A DNA stretch of 64,000 nt from Lachnospiraceae bacterium A4 (GCA_000403215.2 KE159565.1:197489-261488), one strand, 5' to 3'. Counted from the first letter of the stretch, positions 1-9,578 are shown. The notes: a model not told the origin generated them from the sequence alone. Numbers and translations are program-made.

Positions 1-1272
<1,272 letters not shown>

Positions 1273-1366
1273 GAGAGGTATGGGAAGAAGATGTTGGAAG
1301 AGAATGGATGAATGATAGATAAGAGATAGATTTTTGTGTTCGGTTTTGAGGGAATACTCTCAGTTT

Positions 1367-1438
1367 TCCTCGATAGCTCAATGGTAGAGCACTCGGCTGT
1401 TAACCGAGTTGTTGTAGGTTCGAGCCCTACTCGGGGAG
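1367..1438 (+). tRNA. tRNA-Asn (GTT)
   Basis: A 72-nt cloverleaf. The acceptor stem TCCTCGA pairs with TCGGGGA, the anticodon loop is CTGTTAA with anticodon GTT, and the T arm contains GGTTCGAGCC. The CCA is not encoded. It lies about 95 nt after the 23S gene in the same direction, so it is probably cotranscribed with the rRNA operon. Confidence 0.96.
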
Positions 1439-1489
1439 TTTCTAAATTTGGTATATTTTTTTCTTTTCTGCATATATTAATATAAATAA

Positions 1490-1560
1490 GGCGACTTAGC
1501 CAAGTGGTAAGGCGTGGGACTGCAACTCCCTGATCATCGGTTCAAATCCGTTAGTCGCCT
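1490..1560 (+). tRNA. tRNA-Cys (GCA)
   Basis: A 71-nt cloverleaf. The acceptor stem GGCGACT pairs with AGTCGCC, the anticodon loop is CTGCAAC with anticodon GCA, the T loop is GGTTCAAATCC, and the discriminator is T as expected for tRNA-Cys. It follows tRNA-Asn by 51 nt and is the last gene of the rRNA-tRNA operon, just ahead of a terminator. Confidence 0.96.
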
Positions 1561-1563
1561 TTT

Positions 1564-1595
1564 AAAATCCCTGAAGTGTTTTAGGGATTTTTTGT
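1564..1595 (+). terminator. Rho-independent terminator of rrn-tRNA operon
   Basis: The inverted repeat AAAATCCCT / AGGGATTTT is followed by a T-rich run, immediately after tRNA-Cys. Confidence 0.85.
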
Positions 1596-1621
1596 TTTGT
1601 ATAGATTCGTACGTGTTATGC

Positions 1622-1663
1622 ATGTCAAAAAGCCTCGCAGTAGCCCACTGCGCCTTTTGACAT
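1622..1663. repeat. Short imperfect palindrome between tRNA operon and cyclophilin gene
   Basis: ATGTCAAAA (1622-1630) is inverted at 1655-1663, with inner arms CGCAG / CTGCG. It lies just beyond the stop of the minus-strand cyclophilin gene. It could form a transcript-end hairpin or be a degenerate copy of the larger palindromic repeats seen later in the window. The flanking text (AAGGAATTGTTC on the minus strand) resembles the end of the 19046-19202 element. Confidence 0.5.
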
Positions 1664-1681
1664 ACATTCTCGAACAATTCC

Positions 1682-2203
1682 TTAGCACTTCTCCGGCTCA
1701 GGATAGTCCACCCCAAACGTATCCACCGTAACACTCTTCATCACCTGATCTTCGAGTGGTCTGTCGGCGTAATCGGTGTTTGTGGTCGCAATCTTGTCCA
1801 CGATATCTAGTCCTTCTGTCACCTTTCCGAATGCTGCATAAGCGCCGTCTAAATGCGGGCTTGTCTTGTGCATAATGAAGAATTGGCTTCCTGCGGAGTC
1901 CGGCATCATGCTTCTGGCCATGGAAAGCACGCCGGGCGTGTGCTTTAATTCGTTCTCAAAACCGTTCTGTGCAAATTCCCCGGCAATCGAGTAGCCCGGG
2001 CCGCCCATTCCAGTGCCGTCAGGACAGCCGCCTTGGATCATAAAGCCATTGATCACTCGGTGGAAAATCAGACCATTGTAGTAGCCTTTTTGAATCAGGC
2101 TGATAAAATTATTGACCGTATTCGGTGCGATTTCGGGATAAAGTTCTGCTTTGATGAGATCGCCGTTTTTCATTTCGATTGTGATAACTGGATTCTGTGC
2201 CAT
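1682..2203 (-). CDS. Peptidyl-prolyl cis-trans isomerase, cyclophilin type
   Basis: A 173-residue cytoplasmic cyclophilin (PpiB type) that interconverts cis and trans prolyl bonds during protein folding. Family motifs are clear: FHRVINGFMIQGG, with the catalytic Arg, then GTGMGGPGY, the LSMAR segment, GSQFFI and HLDGAYAAFGKV. No signal peptide is seen. The start was moved nine codons downstream of the longest frame, to the ATG at 2203, because an AAGGAGA ribosome site lies just ahead of it. A TATAAT-like box sits at about 2238-2243 on the minus strand. It is downstream of the AraC-type gene on the same strand but separated by a terminator, so it is probably monocistronic. Confidence 0.95.
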   Translation of the reverse strand: MAQNPVITIEMKNGDLIKAELYPEIAPNTVNNFISLIQKGYYNGLIFHRVINGFMIQGGCPDGTGMGGPGYSIAGEFAQNGFENELKHTPGVLSMARSMMPDSAGSQFFIMHKTSPHLDGAYAAFGKVTEGLDIVDKIATTNTDYADRPLEDQVMKSVTVDTFGVDYPEPEKC

Positions 2204-2285
2204 AATATCATTGTCTCCTTTTTCTTTCATTTAGGTCATTATACAATGAAACAGACAAAATTGGTAGTGTTAGAACCAAAGTTCC

Positions 2286-2320
2286 ATAAAAAATAATCAG
2301 GGACAGGACAGAACCTGATG
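2286..2320 (-). terminator. Rho-independent terminator after AraC-type regulator
   Basis: On the minus strand ATCAGG and CCTGAT form a stem (2296-2301 with 2314-2319), followed by TATTTTTT. It is placed just after the regulator stop codon. Confidence 0.65.
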
Positions 2321-2331
2321 ATGTATTTTGT

Positions 2332-3222
2332 TCAAAGCGGCGAACGATGTTCCGCGCGTTTTGGCAGGCTGTCCTGAAATGCTTTCGGTGAGATGCCATA
2401 TTGCTTCTTGAAGGCGCGGTAAAAGCTGGAGTAGTCTTTGAAGCCGAAGGAGGCAATTGTTTCAGCGATTTTTTGGTGTCCTAGAAGGGCTTCCCGACAG
2501 AGGGCAAGCCTTTTTTTGGTGATATACTGATGTACGGAAACGCCCAAATTCTCACGAAAGGTATGGGCAATGTGGTATTTGCTCACATAAAAGACCGCTG
2601 CGAGCTGGTCGAGCGATAAATCCTCCTCGATATGTTCTTCAATATAGTGCAGCACATTTTGGTACAGAGACAGACCAGTGCTTTTGGCTTTGGGATGCGT
2701 TTGGTCGTAGAGCACGCGGCTGATCTGGAGCAGCAGGTTCTGGATACACAGTGCGGCCTGTGTCCTGCACCCAAACTGGTCTGCGTGCAGTTCTTCGAGC
2801 AGGCGCAGGAGCAGGGATTGGAGCGTGTTAAAGGTATAGCGGTCGTGGTGGAGAATGTAGTTGTTGTGCGACGCCATATACTGTGGCAGAAACCTGTAAT
2901 CTGGGGACAGGGACAGGATTTGTCTGAAATAGGCGTCGCTCAGCCACAGCACAAAGCGCCGGTAAGGGAGTTCTCTGCTGTGCAGAATGGGGCGGTGTGC
3001 AATTTTCGGGGGAATAAAGATCACATCGCCAAAGGACAGCGGATAGCGCGTATGGTCAATCTCAATATGCACCATACCTTCGAGGAAAAAATAAAATTCG
3101 TAAAAGTCGTGTGCGTGCAGTGCGACCTGCGGCAGATCACGGTCGCAGTAGTAATAGATTTCATAATCTTTTGTCAACATGTACTGTCGGGTCTGGAAGG
3201 CAGTCTGCAGATTTTTTTTCAT
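2332..3222 (-). CDS. AraC family transcriptional regulator (probable uxu regulator)
   Basis: A 296-residue regulator. The N-terminal cupin sensor half (about residues 20-120) includes HAHDFYEFYFF and FGDVIFIPP, typical of sugar-sensing AraC proteins. The C-terminal half holds two helix-turn-helix motifs, with the signatures LDQLAAVFYVSKYHIAHTF and the closing GFKDYSSFYRAFKKQYGISP. The chosen start is the ATG at 3222, preceded by AAGGAC; the longer open frame has no ribosome site. It is divergent from uxuA-uxuB across 160 bp, so it probably controls that operon in response to a hexuronate or its breakdown product. The ligand is an inference from position only. Confidence 0.9.
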   Translation of the reverse strand: MKKNLQTAFQTRQYMLTKDYEIYYYCDRDLPQVALHAHDFYEFYFFLEGMVHIEIDHTRYPLSFGDVIFIPPKIAHRPILHSRELPYRRFVLWLSDAYFRQILSLSPDYRFLPQYMASHNNYILHHDRYTFNTLQSLLLRLLEELHADQFGCRTQAALCIQNLLLQISRVLYDQTHPKAKSTGLSLYQNVLHYIEEHIEEDLSLDQLAAVFYVSKYHIAHTFRENLGVSVHQYITKKRLALCREALLGHQKIAETIASFGFKDYSSFYRAFKKQYGISPKAFQDSLPKRAEHRSPL

Positions 3223-3381
3223 TGGTAAAAGTCCTTTCTGAAGTTTGATTACAGAATAGCATAATACCGCAACTTTTGCAATGTATTGGGCAAGTGCTTC
3301 AATGGCAATCGCAGGACAGACTTTATATAATAGAAGAAACTGTTGGAATGACTTTTTCAAACGGAAAGCGGGGATAAGACA

Positions 3382-4455
3382 ATGGAAATGACACTCAGAT
3401 GGTATGGCAGTAAATTTGACACCGTAACACTCAAACAGATTCGCCAGATTCCGGGCGTGACGGGCGTGATCACGACGCTGTATGACACGGCGCCGGGGGA
3501 GGTGTGGAGCAGGGAGCGTATACGCGCATTGAAGGAGGAGGTTCAGGCGGCGGGGCTGCATATAGCGGGAATCGAGAGCGTGAATATTCACGATGCGATC
3601 AAGACAGGCGTGCCTGAGCGTGAGCAGTATATAGCCAATTACATTGAGACATTAGAGAACTTAGGCAAAGAGGATATTCACCTTGTATGCTATAACTTTA
3701 TGCCTGTGTTTGACTGGACAAGGACTGAGCTTGCGAGGGTGCGGCAGGACGGGTCTACCGTGCTTGCCTACACGCAGGAGGCAGTCGATGCGCTGAACCC
3801 GGAGAAGATGTTTGCCTCGATTGCAGGGGATACGAACGGCACTGTGATGCCGGGCTGGGAACCGGAGAGAATGGCACATGTCAAAGAGCTGTTTGCGCAG
3901 TATGAGGACATAGATGATGAAAAGCTGTTTGCGAACCTAAAGTATTTTTTGGAACAGATCATGCCGGTCTGTGATCAGTATGGGATCAATATGGCAATCC
4001 ACCCAGATGACCCGGCTTGGAGTGTGTTTGGGCTGCCGCGCATCATCATCAACAAGAAAAATATCCTTCGCATGATGCAGATGGTAGACAATCCGCATAA
4101 CGGCGTGACGTTCTGTTCCGGCTCTTACGGCACAAATCTGGAGAATGATCTGCCCGATATGATTCGGTCTCTGGAAGGAAGGATACACTTTGCACATGTG
4201 CGGAACCTGAAATTTATCTCGCCGACAAACTTTGAGGAGGCGGCGCACCTGTCATCGGACGGGACCTTTGACATGTATGAGATTATGAGGGCGCTGTACG
4301 AGATTGGCTTTGATGGTCCCATACGTCCCGACCACGGACGCATGATCTGGGACGAGGTGGCTATGCCGGGATATGGTCTCTATGACAGAGCGCTCGGCGC
4401 AGCGTATTTAAACGGTTTGTGGGAGGCAATTGAGAAGGGGGCAAAGAGATTATGA
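3382..4455 (+). CDS. uxuA: Mannonate dehydratase
   Basis: A 357-residue enzyme that dehydrates D-mannonate to 2-keto-3-deoxygluconate, a step of glucuronate degradation. It is recognised as UxuA from its opening (LRWYG, then ITTLYDTAPGEVW), the internal CYNFMPVFDW segment, the metal-ligand region MAIHPDDP, and HVRNLKF followed by RPDHGR. The fold is a TIM barrel and the family is Mn/Fe dependent. The start follows a GGGATAAG purine tract. Its stop overlaps the next gene's start by four bases (ATGA), indicating translational coupling. A TATAAT box at about 3326-3331 may belong to its promoter. Confidence 0.96.
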   Translation: MEMTLRWYGSKFDTVTLKQIRQIPGVTGVITTLYDTAPGEVWSRERIRALKEEVQAAGLHIAGIESVNIHDAIKTGVPEREQYIANYIETLENLGKEDIHLVCYNFMPVFDWTRTELARVRQDGSTVLAYTQEAVDALNPEKMFASIAGDTNGTVMPGWEPERMAHVKELFAQYEDIDDEKLFANLKYFLEQIMPVCDQYGINMAIHPDDPAWSVFGLPRIIINKKNILRMMQMVDNPHNGVTFCSGSYGTNLENDLPDMIRSLEGRIHFAHVRNLKFISPTNFEEAAHLSSDGTFDMYEIMRALYEIGFDGPIRPDHGRMIWDEVAMPGYGLYDRALGAAYLNGLWEAIEKGAKRL

Positions 4456-6071
4456 TCACATTCGATCAGACAGGAATCAAAAACCGCTCGGCGTGGGAGG
4501 AGAAAGGATATCTGCTTCCGCAATTTGACCGCGAGAAGGTGGCGGCGGCAACAATGGAAAATCCGTTTTGGGTGCATTTCGGCGCAGGCAATCTGTTTCG
4601 CGCCTTTCAGGCAAATGTGGTGCAGCGCCTGCTCAATGACGGCGTCTTAGACCGCGGGCTTGTTGTCGTGGAGGGATTTGACTATGAAATCATCGAGAAA
4701 ATGTACCAGCCGCATGATAACCTGAGTATTTTAGCGACCCTAAAGGCGGATGGCAGTGTGGAAAAGACGGTGATTGGCAGTATCGTGGAGACGCTGGTGC
4801 TCGACAGGGAACAGGAAGCTGCCTTTGACCGGTTAAGGGAGATCTTTGCAAAAGATTCGCTGCAAATGGTGTCATTTACAATCACGGAAAAAGGGTACAG
4901 CCTTGTAGATGGCAAGGGTATGGTGCTTGCGTCCGTTGCCGCGGACTTCGAGGCGGGACCGCAGGCGGCAGTAAGTACGCTTGGAAAGGTGACAGCATTA
5001 TTGTATGACCGGTATTTGTCTGGAAAAAAGCCCCTAGCCATGGTGAGTATGGACAATTGTTCGCATAATAGCGATAAACTGCGTGATGCAATAGCTGCCT
5101 TTGCTGAAAAATGGACTCAAAATCATTTGGTGGACGAAGGCTTTTTGCGTTATGTCCAGTCAAAAGACAAGGTAGCTTTCCCGTGGACCATGATTGACAA
5201 AATTACGCCCAGACCTGATGCCTGCGTGGAGGAGATGCTGAAAAAAGACGGCATTGAGGGGCTTGAACCCGTCATTACCTCCAAGAATACCTATGTGGCG
5301 CCGTTTGTCAATGCCGAGGAGTGCGAGTATTTAGTGATAGAGGATACATTTCCAAATGGCCGTCCGGCGCTGGACAAGGGCGGTCTGATTTTCACGGAGC
5401 GGGAGACTGTTGACAAGGTGGAAAAGATGAAGGTCTGTACTTGCCTGAACCCGCTGCACACGACACTTGCCATTTTTGGCTGCCTGCTTGGATATCAGAA
5501 AATCTCTGACGAGATGAAGGATACAGAGCTGAGTAAGCTCGTAGCAATCATTGGTTACGAGGAGGGGCTGCCCGTTGTGACAGACCCGGAAATATTGAAT
5601 CCGCGGGAGTTCTTGAACACGGTGTTGAACGTTCGCATTCCAAATCCATTTATGCCGGATACGCCGCAGCGAATCGCGACAGATACCTCGCAGAAGCTGG
5701 CAATCCGCTTTGGGGAGACAATCAAGGCATACCATGCCTCCAAACAACATCAGGTGTCGGACTTAAAGATGATACCGCTTGTGTTTGCGGGGTGGCTGAG
5801 GTATCTGATGGCGGTGGATGATGCGGGCAGGCCTTTTGCGCTCAGCCCGGACCCGCTGTTAGAGACGTTTTGCCCGTATGTGGCAGGAATCCAGTTGGGG
5901 GAGACGGCAGACGTGGAGGCGCTGCTTCGCCCAGTTCTGCAAAATAAGGCTGTCTTTGGTGTGGATTTATATGAGGTTGGCATGGCGGAAACCGTGTGCG
6001 GCTATTTTCGGGAACTGACGGCTGGGACAGGAGCAGTCAGGAAGGTATTAAAAAATGTATTGAAGGGATAA
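4452..6071 (+). CDS. uxuB: Mannitol dehydrogenase family oxidoreductase, probable fructuronate reductase
   Basis: A 539-residue NAD-dependent polyol dehydrogenase family protein. The N-terminal Rossmann start is FGAGNLFRAF, later motifs include VSMDNCSHN and the catalytic region WTMIDKITPRP, and the C-terminal domain contains LNPLHT. Next to uxuA, the likely reaction is reduction of D-fructuronate to D-mannonate, so the two genes convert fructuronate to 2-keto-3-deoxygluconate. A mannitol or tagaturonate substrate cannot be excluded from sequence. It is translationally coupled to uxuA through an ATGA overlap and ends at a strong terminator. No isomerase (uxaC) or transporter is adjacent. Confidence 0.9.
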   Translation: MITFDQTGIKNRSAWEEKGYLLPQFDREKVAAATMENPFWVHFGAGNLFRAFQANVVQRLLNDGVLDRGLVVVEGFDYEIIEKMYQPHDNLSILATLKADGSVEKTVIGSIVETLVLDREQEAAFDRLREIFAKDSLQMVSFTITEKGYSLVDGKGMVLASVAADFEAGPQAAVSTLGKVTALLYDRYLSGKKPLAMVSMDNCSHNSDKLRDAIAAFAEKWTQNHLVDEGFLRYVQSKDKVAFPWTMIDKITPRPDACVEEMLKKDGIEGLEPVITSKNTYVAPFVNAEECEYLVIEDTFPNGRPALDKGGLIFTERETVDKVEKMKVCTCLNPLHTTLAIFGCLLGYQKISDEMKDTELSKLVAIIGYEEGLPVVTDPEILNPREFLNTVLNVRIPNPFMPDTPQRIATDTSQKLAIRFGETIKAYHASKQHQVSDLKMIPLVFAGWLRYLMAVDDAGRPFALSPDPLLETFCPYVAGIQLGETADVEALLRPVLQNKAVFGVDLYEVGMAETVCGYFRELTAGTGAVRKVLKNVLKG

Positions 6072-6077
6072 CAAGGT

Positions 6078-6118
6078 GCCAACGCGGTGAGAGACTGCGT
6101 TGGCGCTTTTTGTTTTTG
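6078..6118 (+). terminator. Rho-independent terminator of uxuAB
   Basis: The perfect stem GCCAACGC / GCGTTGGC is followed by GCTTTTTGTTTTT, seven bases after the uxuB stop. Confidence 0.9.
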
Positions 6119-6136
6119 GCTTATTTTGTTAAAGTG

Positions 6137-6165
6137 TTGACGAACTTGGCATTTTCTTATATAAT
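6137..6165 (+). promoter_or_regulatory. Probable sigma-A promoter for ispE-gntR
   Basis: A -35 TTGACG at 6137-6142 and a -10 TATAAT at 6160-6165 are separated by exactly 17 bp, 50 bp before the ispE start. Confidence 0.75.
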
Positions 6166-6215
6166 GAAGAAAATTGTACGAGAAAAAATACAAAGTCGGT
6201 CAGAAGGGGAATTGG

Positions 6216-7103
6216 ATGGAGAAACAAAGTTACAAGGCAAGAGCAAAGATCAATCTGGCGCTCGATGTGTGCCGGCGTCTCGAAAATGGGTATCATGAAG
6301 TCAAGATGGTCATGCAGACGGTGGACCTTTATGATGAGCTGGAATTTAAGAAGAGAACGGACCCGGATATCATTCTGTCTGTCAACAGCAGAGACTATCT
6401 GGGGGATTTGGAGAACAATCTGGTATTTCAGGCGGCAAAGCTGATGCGGCAGCAGTACGGGATACGGCAGGGCGTGGAGATCAAGCTCAAAAAAAATATT
6501 CCTGTGGCGGCAGGAATGGCAGGGGGGAGTACAGACGCAGCAGTCACAATGCTTGCTATGAATGACCTGTACGAGCTGGGGCTCACCAAAGAAGAACTGA
6601 TGCAGCAGGCAGTTCAGCTCGGCGCGGACATACCGTTTTGCATATTGGGAGGCACTGCGCTGGCGGAGGGAATCGGCGAGAGGCTCACGCCGCTGCCAGC
6701 GCCGCCGCAGGCATCGCTTCTGATCGTGAAGCCGCCGATTATGGTGCCGACCAAATGGGTCTATGAGAATCTTCATGCGAACGCGCTTGAGCGGCATCCT
6801 GACATTGACGGGATGGTGGAGGCGCTGGGGCAGGGCGACTTGAAGCGCATGACGCAGCATATGGAGAATGTGATGGAGACCGTCACAGAGCGCGCGTATC
6901 CAATCATTACAGACATCAAGAAAATGATGTGCGGCAGCGGTGCGATGAATGCGCTGATGAGCGGCAGTGGTCCAAGTATTTTCGGTGTTTTTCTGGAGGA
7001 GGAGACAGCGCGTGCGGCGGCAGTGTATGTTGACCAGACGCTCAGGACAAAGGGAATCGAGGCACAGGTAAATGTAACGGGATTTTACAATACAGAATCG
7101 TGA
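6216..7103 (+). CDS. ispE: 4-diphosphocytidyl-2-C-methyl-D-erythritol kinase
   Basis: A 295-residue GHMP-family kinase that phosphorylates CDP-methylerythritol using ATP in the non-mevalonate (MEP) isoprenoid pathway. Seen directly: an N-terminal AKINLALDV motif, the glycine-rich ATP loop PVAAGMAGGSTDAA at about residues 97-110, LGADIPFC, and the C-terminal MSGSGPSIFG loop. The start at 6216 was chosen over the in-frame ATG at 6174 because AAGGGG lies just upstream. The next gene begins 13 nt after its stop, so ispE and the GntR regulator are likely cotranscribed. Confidence 0.96.
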   Translation: MEKQSYKARAKINLALDVCRRLENGYHEVKMVMQTVDLYDELEFKKRTDPDIILSVNSRDYLGDLENNLVFQAAKLMRQQYGIRQGVEIKLKKNIPVAAGMAGGSTDAAVTMLAMNDLYELGLTKEELMQQAVQLGADIPFCILGGTALAEGIGERLTPLPAPPQASLLIVKPPIMVPTKWVYENLHANALERHPDIDGMVEALGQGDLKRMTQHMENVMETVTERAYPIITDIKKMMCGSGAMNALMSGSGPSIFGVFLEEETARAAAVYVDQTLRTKGIEAQVNVTGFYNTES

Positions 7104-7116
7104 TTGGAGGGCAGAT

Positions 7117-7803
7117 ATGAGTATGATGAATGATGACGAATATTTACCGCTCAGAGATGTGGTATTCAACACGTTAAGACAGGAAATACTTACAGGGAAG
7201 CTCAAGCCCGGAGAACGGCTGATGGAGATTCATCTGGCAAATAAGCTCGGCGTGAGCCGCACTCCGATTCGAGAGGCAATCAGGAAACTAGAGCTTGAGG
7301 GTCTTGTGATCATGATACCGCGGCGCGGAGCGGAGGTGGCGCAGATTACCTTAAAGAATTTAAAGGATGTCATGGAGGTGCGGCGCGCGCTGGATGTGCT
7401 TGCGATCGAGCTTGCCTGTGAGCGCATGGGACAGGAGGCGTTAGAGGCGCTCTTTCAGGCGTGTGAGCATTTTTCCGATGCGGTCAAGACCAACGATACA
7501 CGAATGCTCGCGGAGGCAGATGTGGCGTTTCACGATCAGATTGTACTGTCTACAGGCAATGCCAGACTGATACAGTTGGTCAGTAATTTGTCCGAACAGA
7601 TGTACAGATACCGCTTTGAGTATCTCAAAGATGCTTCCTCCCATGAGATGCTGCGGCAGGAGCATTTGGAAATGTATCAGTGTATTTTGAAAAAAGATAA
7701 GGTAACGGCGGCGGAGATTGTGCGCAAGCATATTAACAATCAGGAGGAAGCGATTATCGAGCAGCTTCAGCTCGAGAAGAACGACTGCAGAAAAAGTGTA
7801 TAA
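7117..7803 (+). CDS. GntR family regulator, FadR/FCD type
   Basis: A 228-residue transcription factor. The winged helix-turn-helix covers about residues 10-75 and includes LGVSRTPIREAIRKLELEGLV. The C-terminal all-helical FCD ligand domain shows metal-ligand type residues in DVAFHDQI and further His residues (EHLEMY, RKHIN). FCD proteins usually bind small organic acids through a metal ion; the ligand here is unknown. The ribosome site is GGAGGG. It probably shares a transcript with ispE, an arrangement I recall from related Clostridia, and it could be autoregulatory. No sugar-acid gene lies directly downstream to suggest a target. Confidence 0.93.
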   Translation: MSMMNDDEYLPLRDVVFNTLRQEILTGKLKPGERLMEIHLANKLGVSRTPIREAIRKLELEGLVIMIPRRGAEVAQITLKNLKDVMEVRRALDVLAIELACERMGQEALEALFQACEHFSDAVKTNDTRMLAEADVAFHDQIVLSTGNARLIQLVSNLSEQMYRYRFEYLKDASSHEMLRQEHLEMYQCILKKDKVTAAEIVRKHINNQEEAIIEQLQLEKNDCRKSV

Positions 7804-7815
7804 ACATTACTATTA

Positions 7816-7862
7816 TGTCCATACTTACTGATAGAAAATAGTGTTACAGGAGGGTATGGACA
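7816..7862 (+). promoter_or_regulatory. Inverted repeat enclosing the ribosome binding site of the 7864 gene
   Basis: TGTCCATAC (7816-7824) is perfectly inverted at 7854-7862. The 3' arm abuts the AGGAGG at 7848-7853 and ends one base before the ATG. In RNA this could fold and hide the ribosome site, or in DNA serve as an operator, possibly for the GntR protein encoded just upstream. Its function is inferred only from geometry. Confidence 0.45.
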
Positions 7863-7863
7863 G

Positions 7864-8115
7864 ATGAAATCTATCAATAAATATTTGAAAAAAACATTGG
7901 CGGCACTCGGCGTAATCTTGTGGGTTGGTGCACTTTCACCGGAGATTTTTATCAGTTCGGGGCTGAATTGTATCTTAGATGAGAATGGGGAAGAGCTGAC
8001 ACAGGAGGACGCGGCAGAATTTATGGAAACTTATTTCTATGGCGGTCAGGACAAAGACGGCGAAAACACAGTTGAGCTTCAGTTTAAGTTTGCATTGCTG
8101 GAATATTTTCAATAA
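7864..8115 (+). CDS. Small membrane-anchored or secreted protein of unknown function
   Basis: An 83-residue protein with a basic start (KSINKYLKK) and one hydrophobic stretch at about residues 11-34, resembling an uncleaved signal or single membrane anchor. An acidic, probably extracytoplasmic tail follows (NGEELTQEDAAEFMETYFYGG). An AGGAGG ribosome site is present and supports it as a real gene. No family is recognised. It lies 60 nt after the GntR gene and 30 nt before the DUF1934 gene, all on the plus strand. Confidence 0.65.
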   Translation: MKSINKYLKKTLAALGVILWVGALSPEIFISSGLNCILDENGEELTQEDAAEFMETYFYGGQDKDGENTVELQFKFALLEYFQ

Positions 8116-8145
8116 GACCTATGATGATAAAAGAAGGAGGCATCT

Positions 8146-8601
8146 ATGACAAAGGAAGTACTGGTATCTGTGCGCGGGCTTCAATTTGTGGACAGTGAGG
8201 TCAGTCAGGCGGCTTCCGATGAGGAGCTTGACCAGATTGAGACAATCTGTCCCGGAGAGTACTATTATCGAAACAATGCGCATTATATATTGTATGAGGA
8301 GAATATGGAGGAGGTAGATGAGCCGGTATCGAATATGATCAAGCTTCGGGACAAGGAGTTCTGTCTCTGGAAAAAGGGGCCTGTAAATGTGCAGATGGTG
8401 TTTTCCGAGGGGAAAAAAACCATGACGGATTATTTTACCCCGTTCGGAAATATTCTAATCGCGATGGATACCCGCGAAGTCTGCGTGACAGAGAGCGAGG
8501 ACTGCATAAAAATACATATTTCCTACGGACTCGAAGCGAATTACCAGTTCATCGCAGACTGTAGTATCACTATTGAAATCAAAAGTCTGGCACAAAAATA
8601 A
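8146..8601 (+). CDS. DUF1934 (YwiB-like) beta-barrel protein
   Basis: A 151-residue protein matching the pattern of the DUF1934 family, small calycin-like beta-barrels of unknown function common in Firmicutes. It has no signal peptide or membrane segment, so it is probably cytoplasmic. Seen: an alternating beta pattern, an opening VLVSVRGLQ, a YYRNNAHYILYEE segment, and the characteristic MTDYFTPFGN turn in the middle. A GGAGG site lies six bases before the ATG. It ends three bases from the converging alarmone synthetase gene, with no obvious terminator between. Confidence 0.8.
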   Translation: MTKEVLVSVRGLQFVDSEVSQAASDEELDQIETICPGEYYYRNNAHYILYEENMEEVDEPVSNMIKLRDKEFCLWKKGPVNVQMVFSEGKKTMTDYFTPFGNILIAMDTREVCVTESEDCIKIHISYGLEANYQFIADCSITIEIKSLAQK

Positions 8602-8604
8602 AAG

Positions 8605-9345
8605 TCACTGCATGGGCTCCTGCGGGTTATCCCGCCGGATTTCATCGAGCAGGTGCTTCATGCGGCGCTCCATCTCGGAGAGCTCGCCAGAGTACAGGCG
8701 GAACGCGTCTGTCGTCTCGTCCGGCGTCTCACCCTTGTAGCAGATGCGGTGCTCCATGCTTGCCCACAAATCCATAGCAAGCGTGCGAAATTGTATTTCG
8801 ACAGGATAGTACTGCATGCCCTCAATACGGTACACAGGAATGCCCAGCACCATATGATAGCTCTTGTAGCCACTCTCTTTCGGATAGTGGATATAGTCGC
8901 TTTCCTTTAAGATTAAGAGGTCTGTCTGTGCCTTTACCAGTGAGAGAATACTGAAAATATCCTCCACAAAATAACAGATGACGCGGATTCCGGCGATATC
9001 GGTCAAATTGTCCTTGGCAGTGTAGGCTGTAATCGGGAGACTTTTGCTGTCAAGTTTTTTCTCGATGCTCTTTCTGCTCTTGATGCGTGCCTGTATATTG
9101 TGAATCGGATAATCCCTGTATTTTTTCCGATAATCTTCATTCAGTCCGTTCATGCGGACTTCGAGCCTTGTCATGGCTTCACGGTAGGGTTCTACCAATT
9201 GATCATACTCTTCCTGAGGGATATGGTTTATTTTGGAAGGTGATACAAAAGAGAGCGTTTTCGGCGGTTCGTATATACCTTCACTGTTCATTTCTTTGAG
9301 TATATCATTTTTATAATCATTCTTAAAATCCTTTTTTGCTATCAA
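8605..9345 (-). CDS. Small alarmone synthetase (RelA/SpoT synthetase domain only)
   Basis: A 246-residue GTP pyrophosphokinase of the RelQ/RelP class that makes (p)ppGpp from GTP or GDP plus ATP. The synthetase core is complete: ARIKSRKSIEKKL (ATP-binding basic motif), DIAGIRVICYF, PKESGYKSYH (G loop) and VEIQFRT, then WASMEHRICYK. There is no hydrolase, TGS or ACT domain, so it is not the long bifunctional Rel. The annotated start is a TTG at 9345 behind a G-rich tract; an ATG at 9291 would remove 18 poorly conserved residues and is an alternative. It is the only gene on this strand here, and its 235-bp leader is AT-rich. Confidence 0.92.
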   Translation of the reverse strand: MIAKKDFKNDYKNDILKEMNSEGIYEPPKTLSFVSPSKINHIPQEEYDQLVEPYREAMTRLEVRMNGLNEDYRKKYRDYPIHNIQARIKSRKSIEKKLDSKSLPITAYTAKDNLTDIAGIRVICYFVEDIFSILSLVKAQTDLLILKESDYIHYPKESGYKSYHMVLGIPVYRIEGMQYYPVEIQFRTLAMDLWASMEHRICYKGETPDETTDAFRLYSGELSEMERRMKHLLDEIRRDNPQEPMQ

Positions 9346-9578
9346 AATTTCCGCCCCCCGACGTGTGTTTCTTCTATATATTCAATATAGCTCAAAAAGG
9401 CAATGAAAGCAATGAGAAATGTATAAAATTAACAAAAAAATTATAAAATAAACAATGATTTTGTTAAATATGTGTTGCCGTCGAAAAAGGGTAGAAAAAG
9501 AGTCGGAAAAAGTGTTATACTGTACGTATATGAGGACAAAACAGGAACGGCAGAATATAATAATTTTTTACAGAAAGG

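Noticed and set aside
1564-1663. CRISPR-like or attachment-site repeat near the tRNA genes
   Set aside because: Only a terminator and one palindrome are present; no spaced direct repeats and no duplicated tRNA end that would mark an integration site.
2632-3228. 198-codon plus-strand frame opposite the AraC-type gene
   Set aside because: It is the antisense shadow of a clearly recognisable AraC regulator, with no ribosome site and no family resemblance.
6129-7205. 358-codon minus-strand frame opposite ispE
   Set aside because: The plus strand encodes an intact ispE with all kinase motifs; the minus frame is His/Arg/Cys-rich and typical of a shadow frame.
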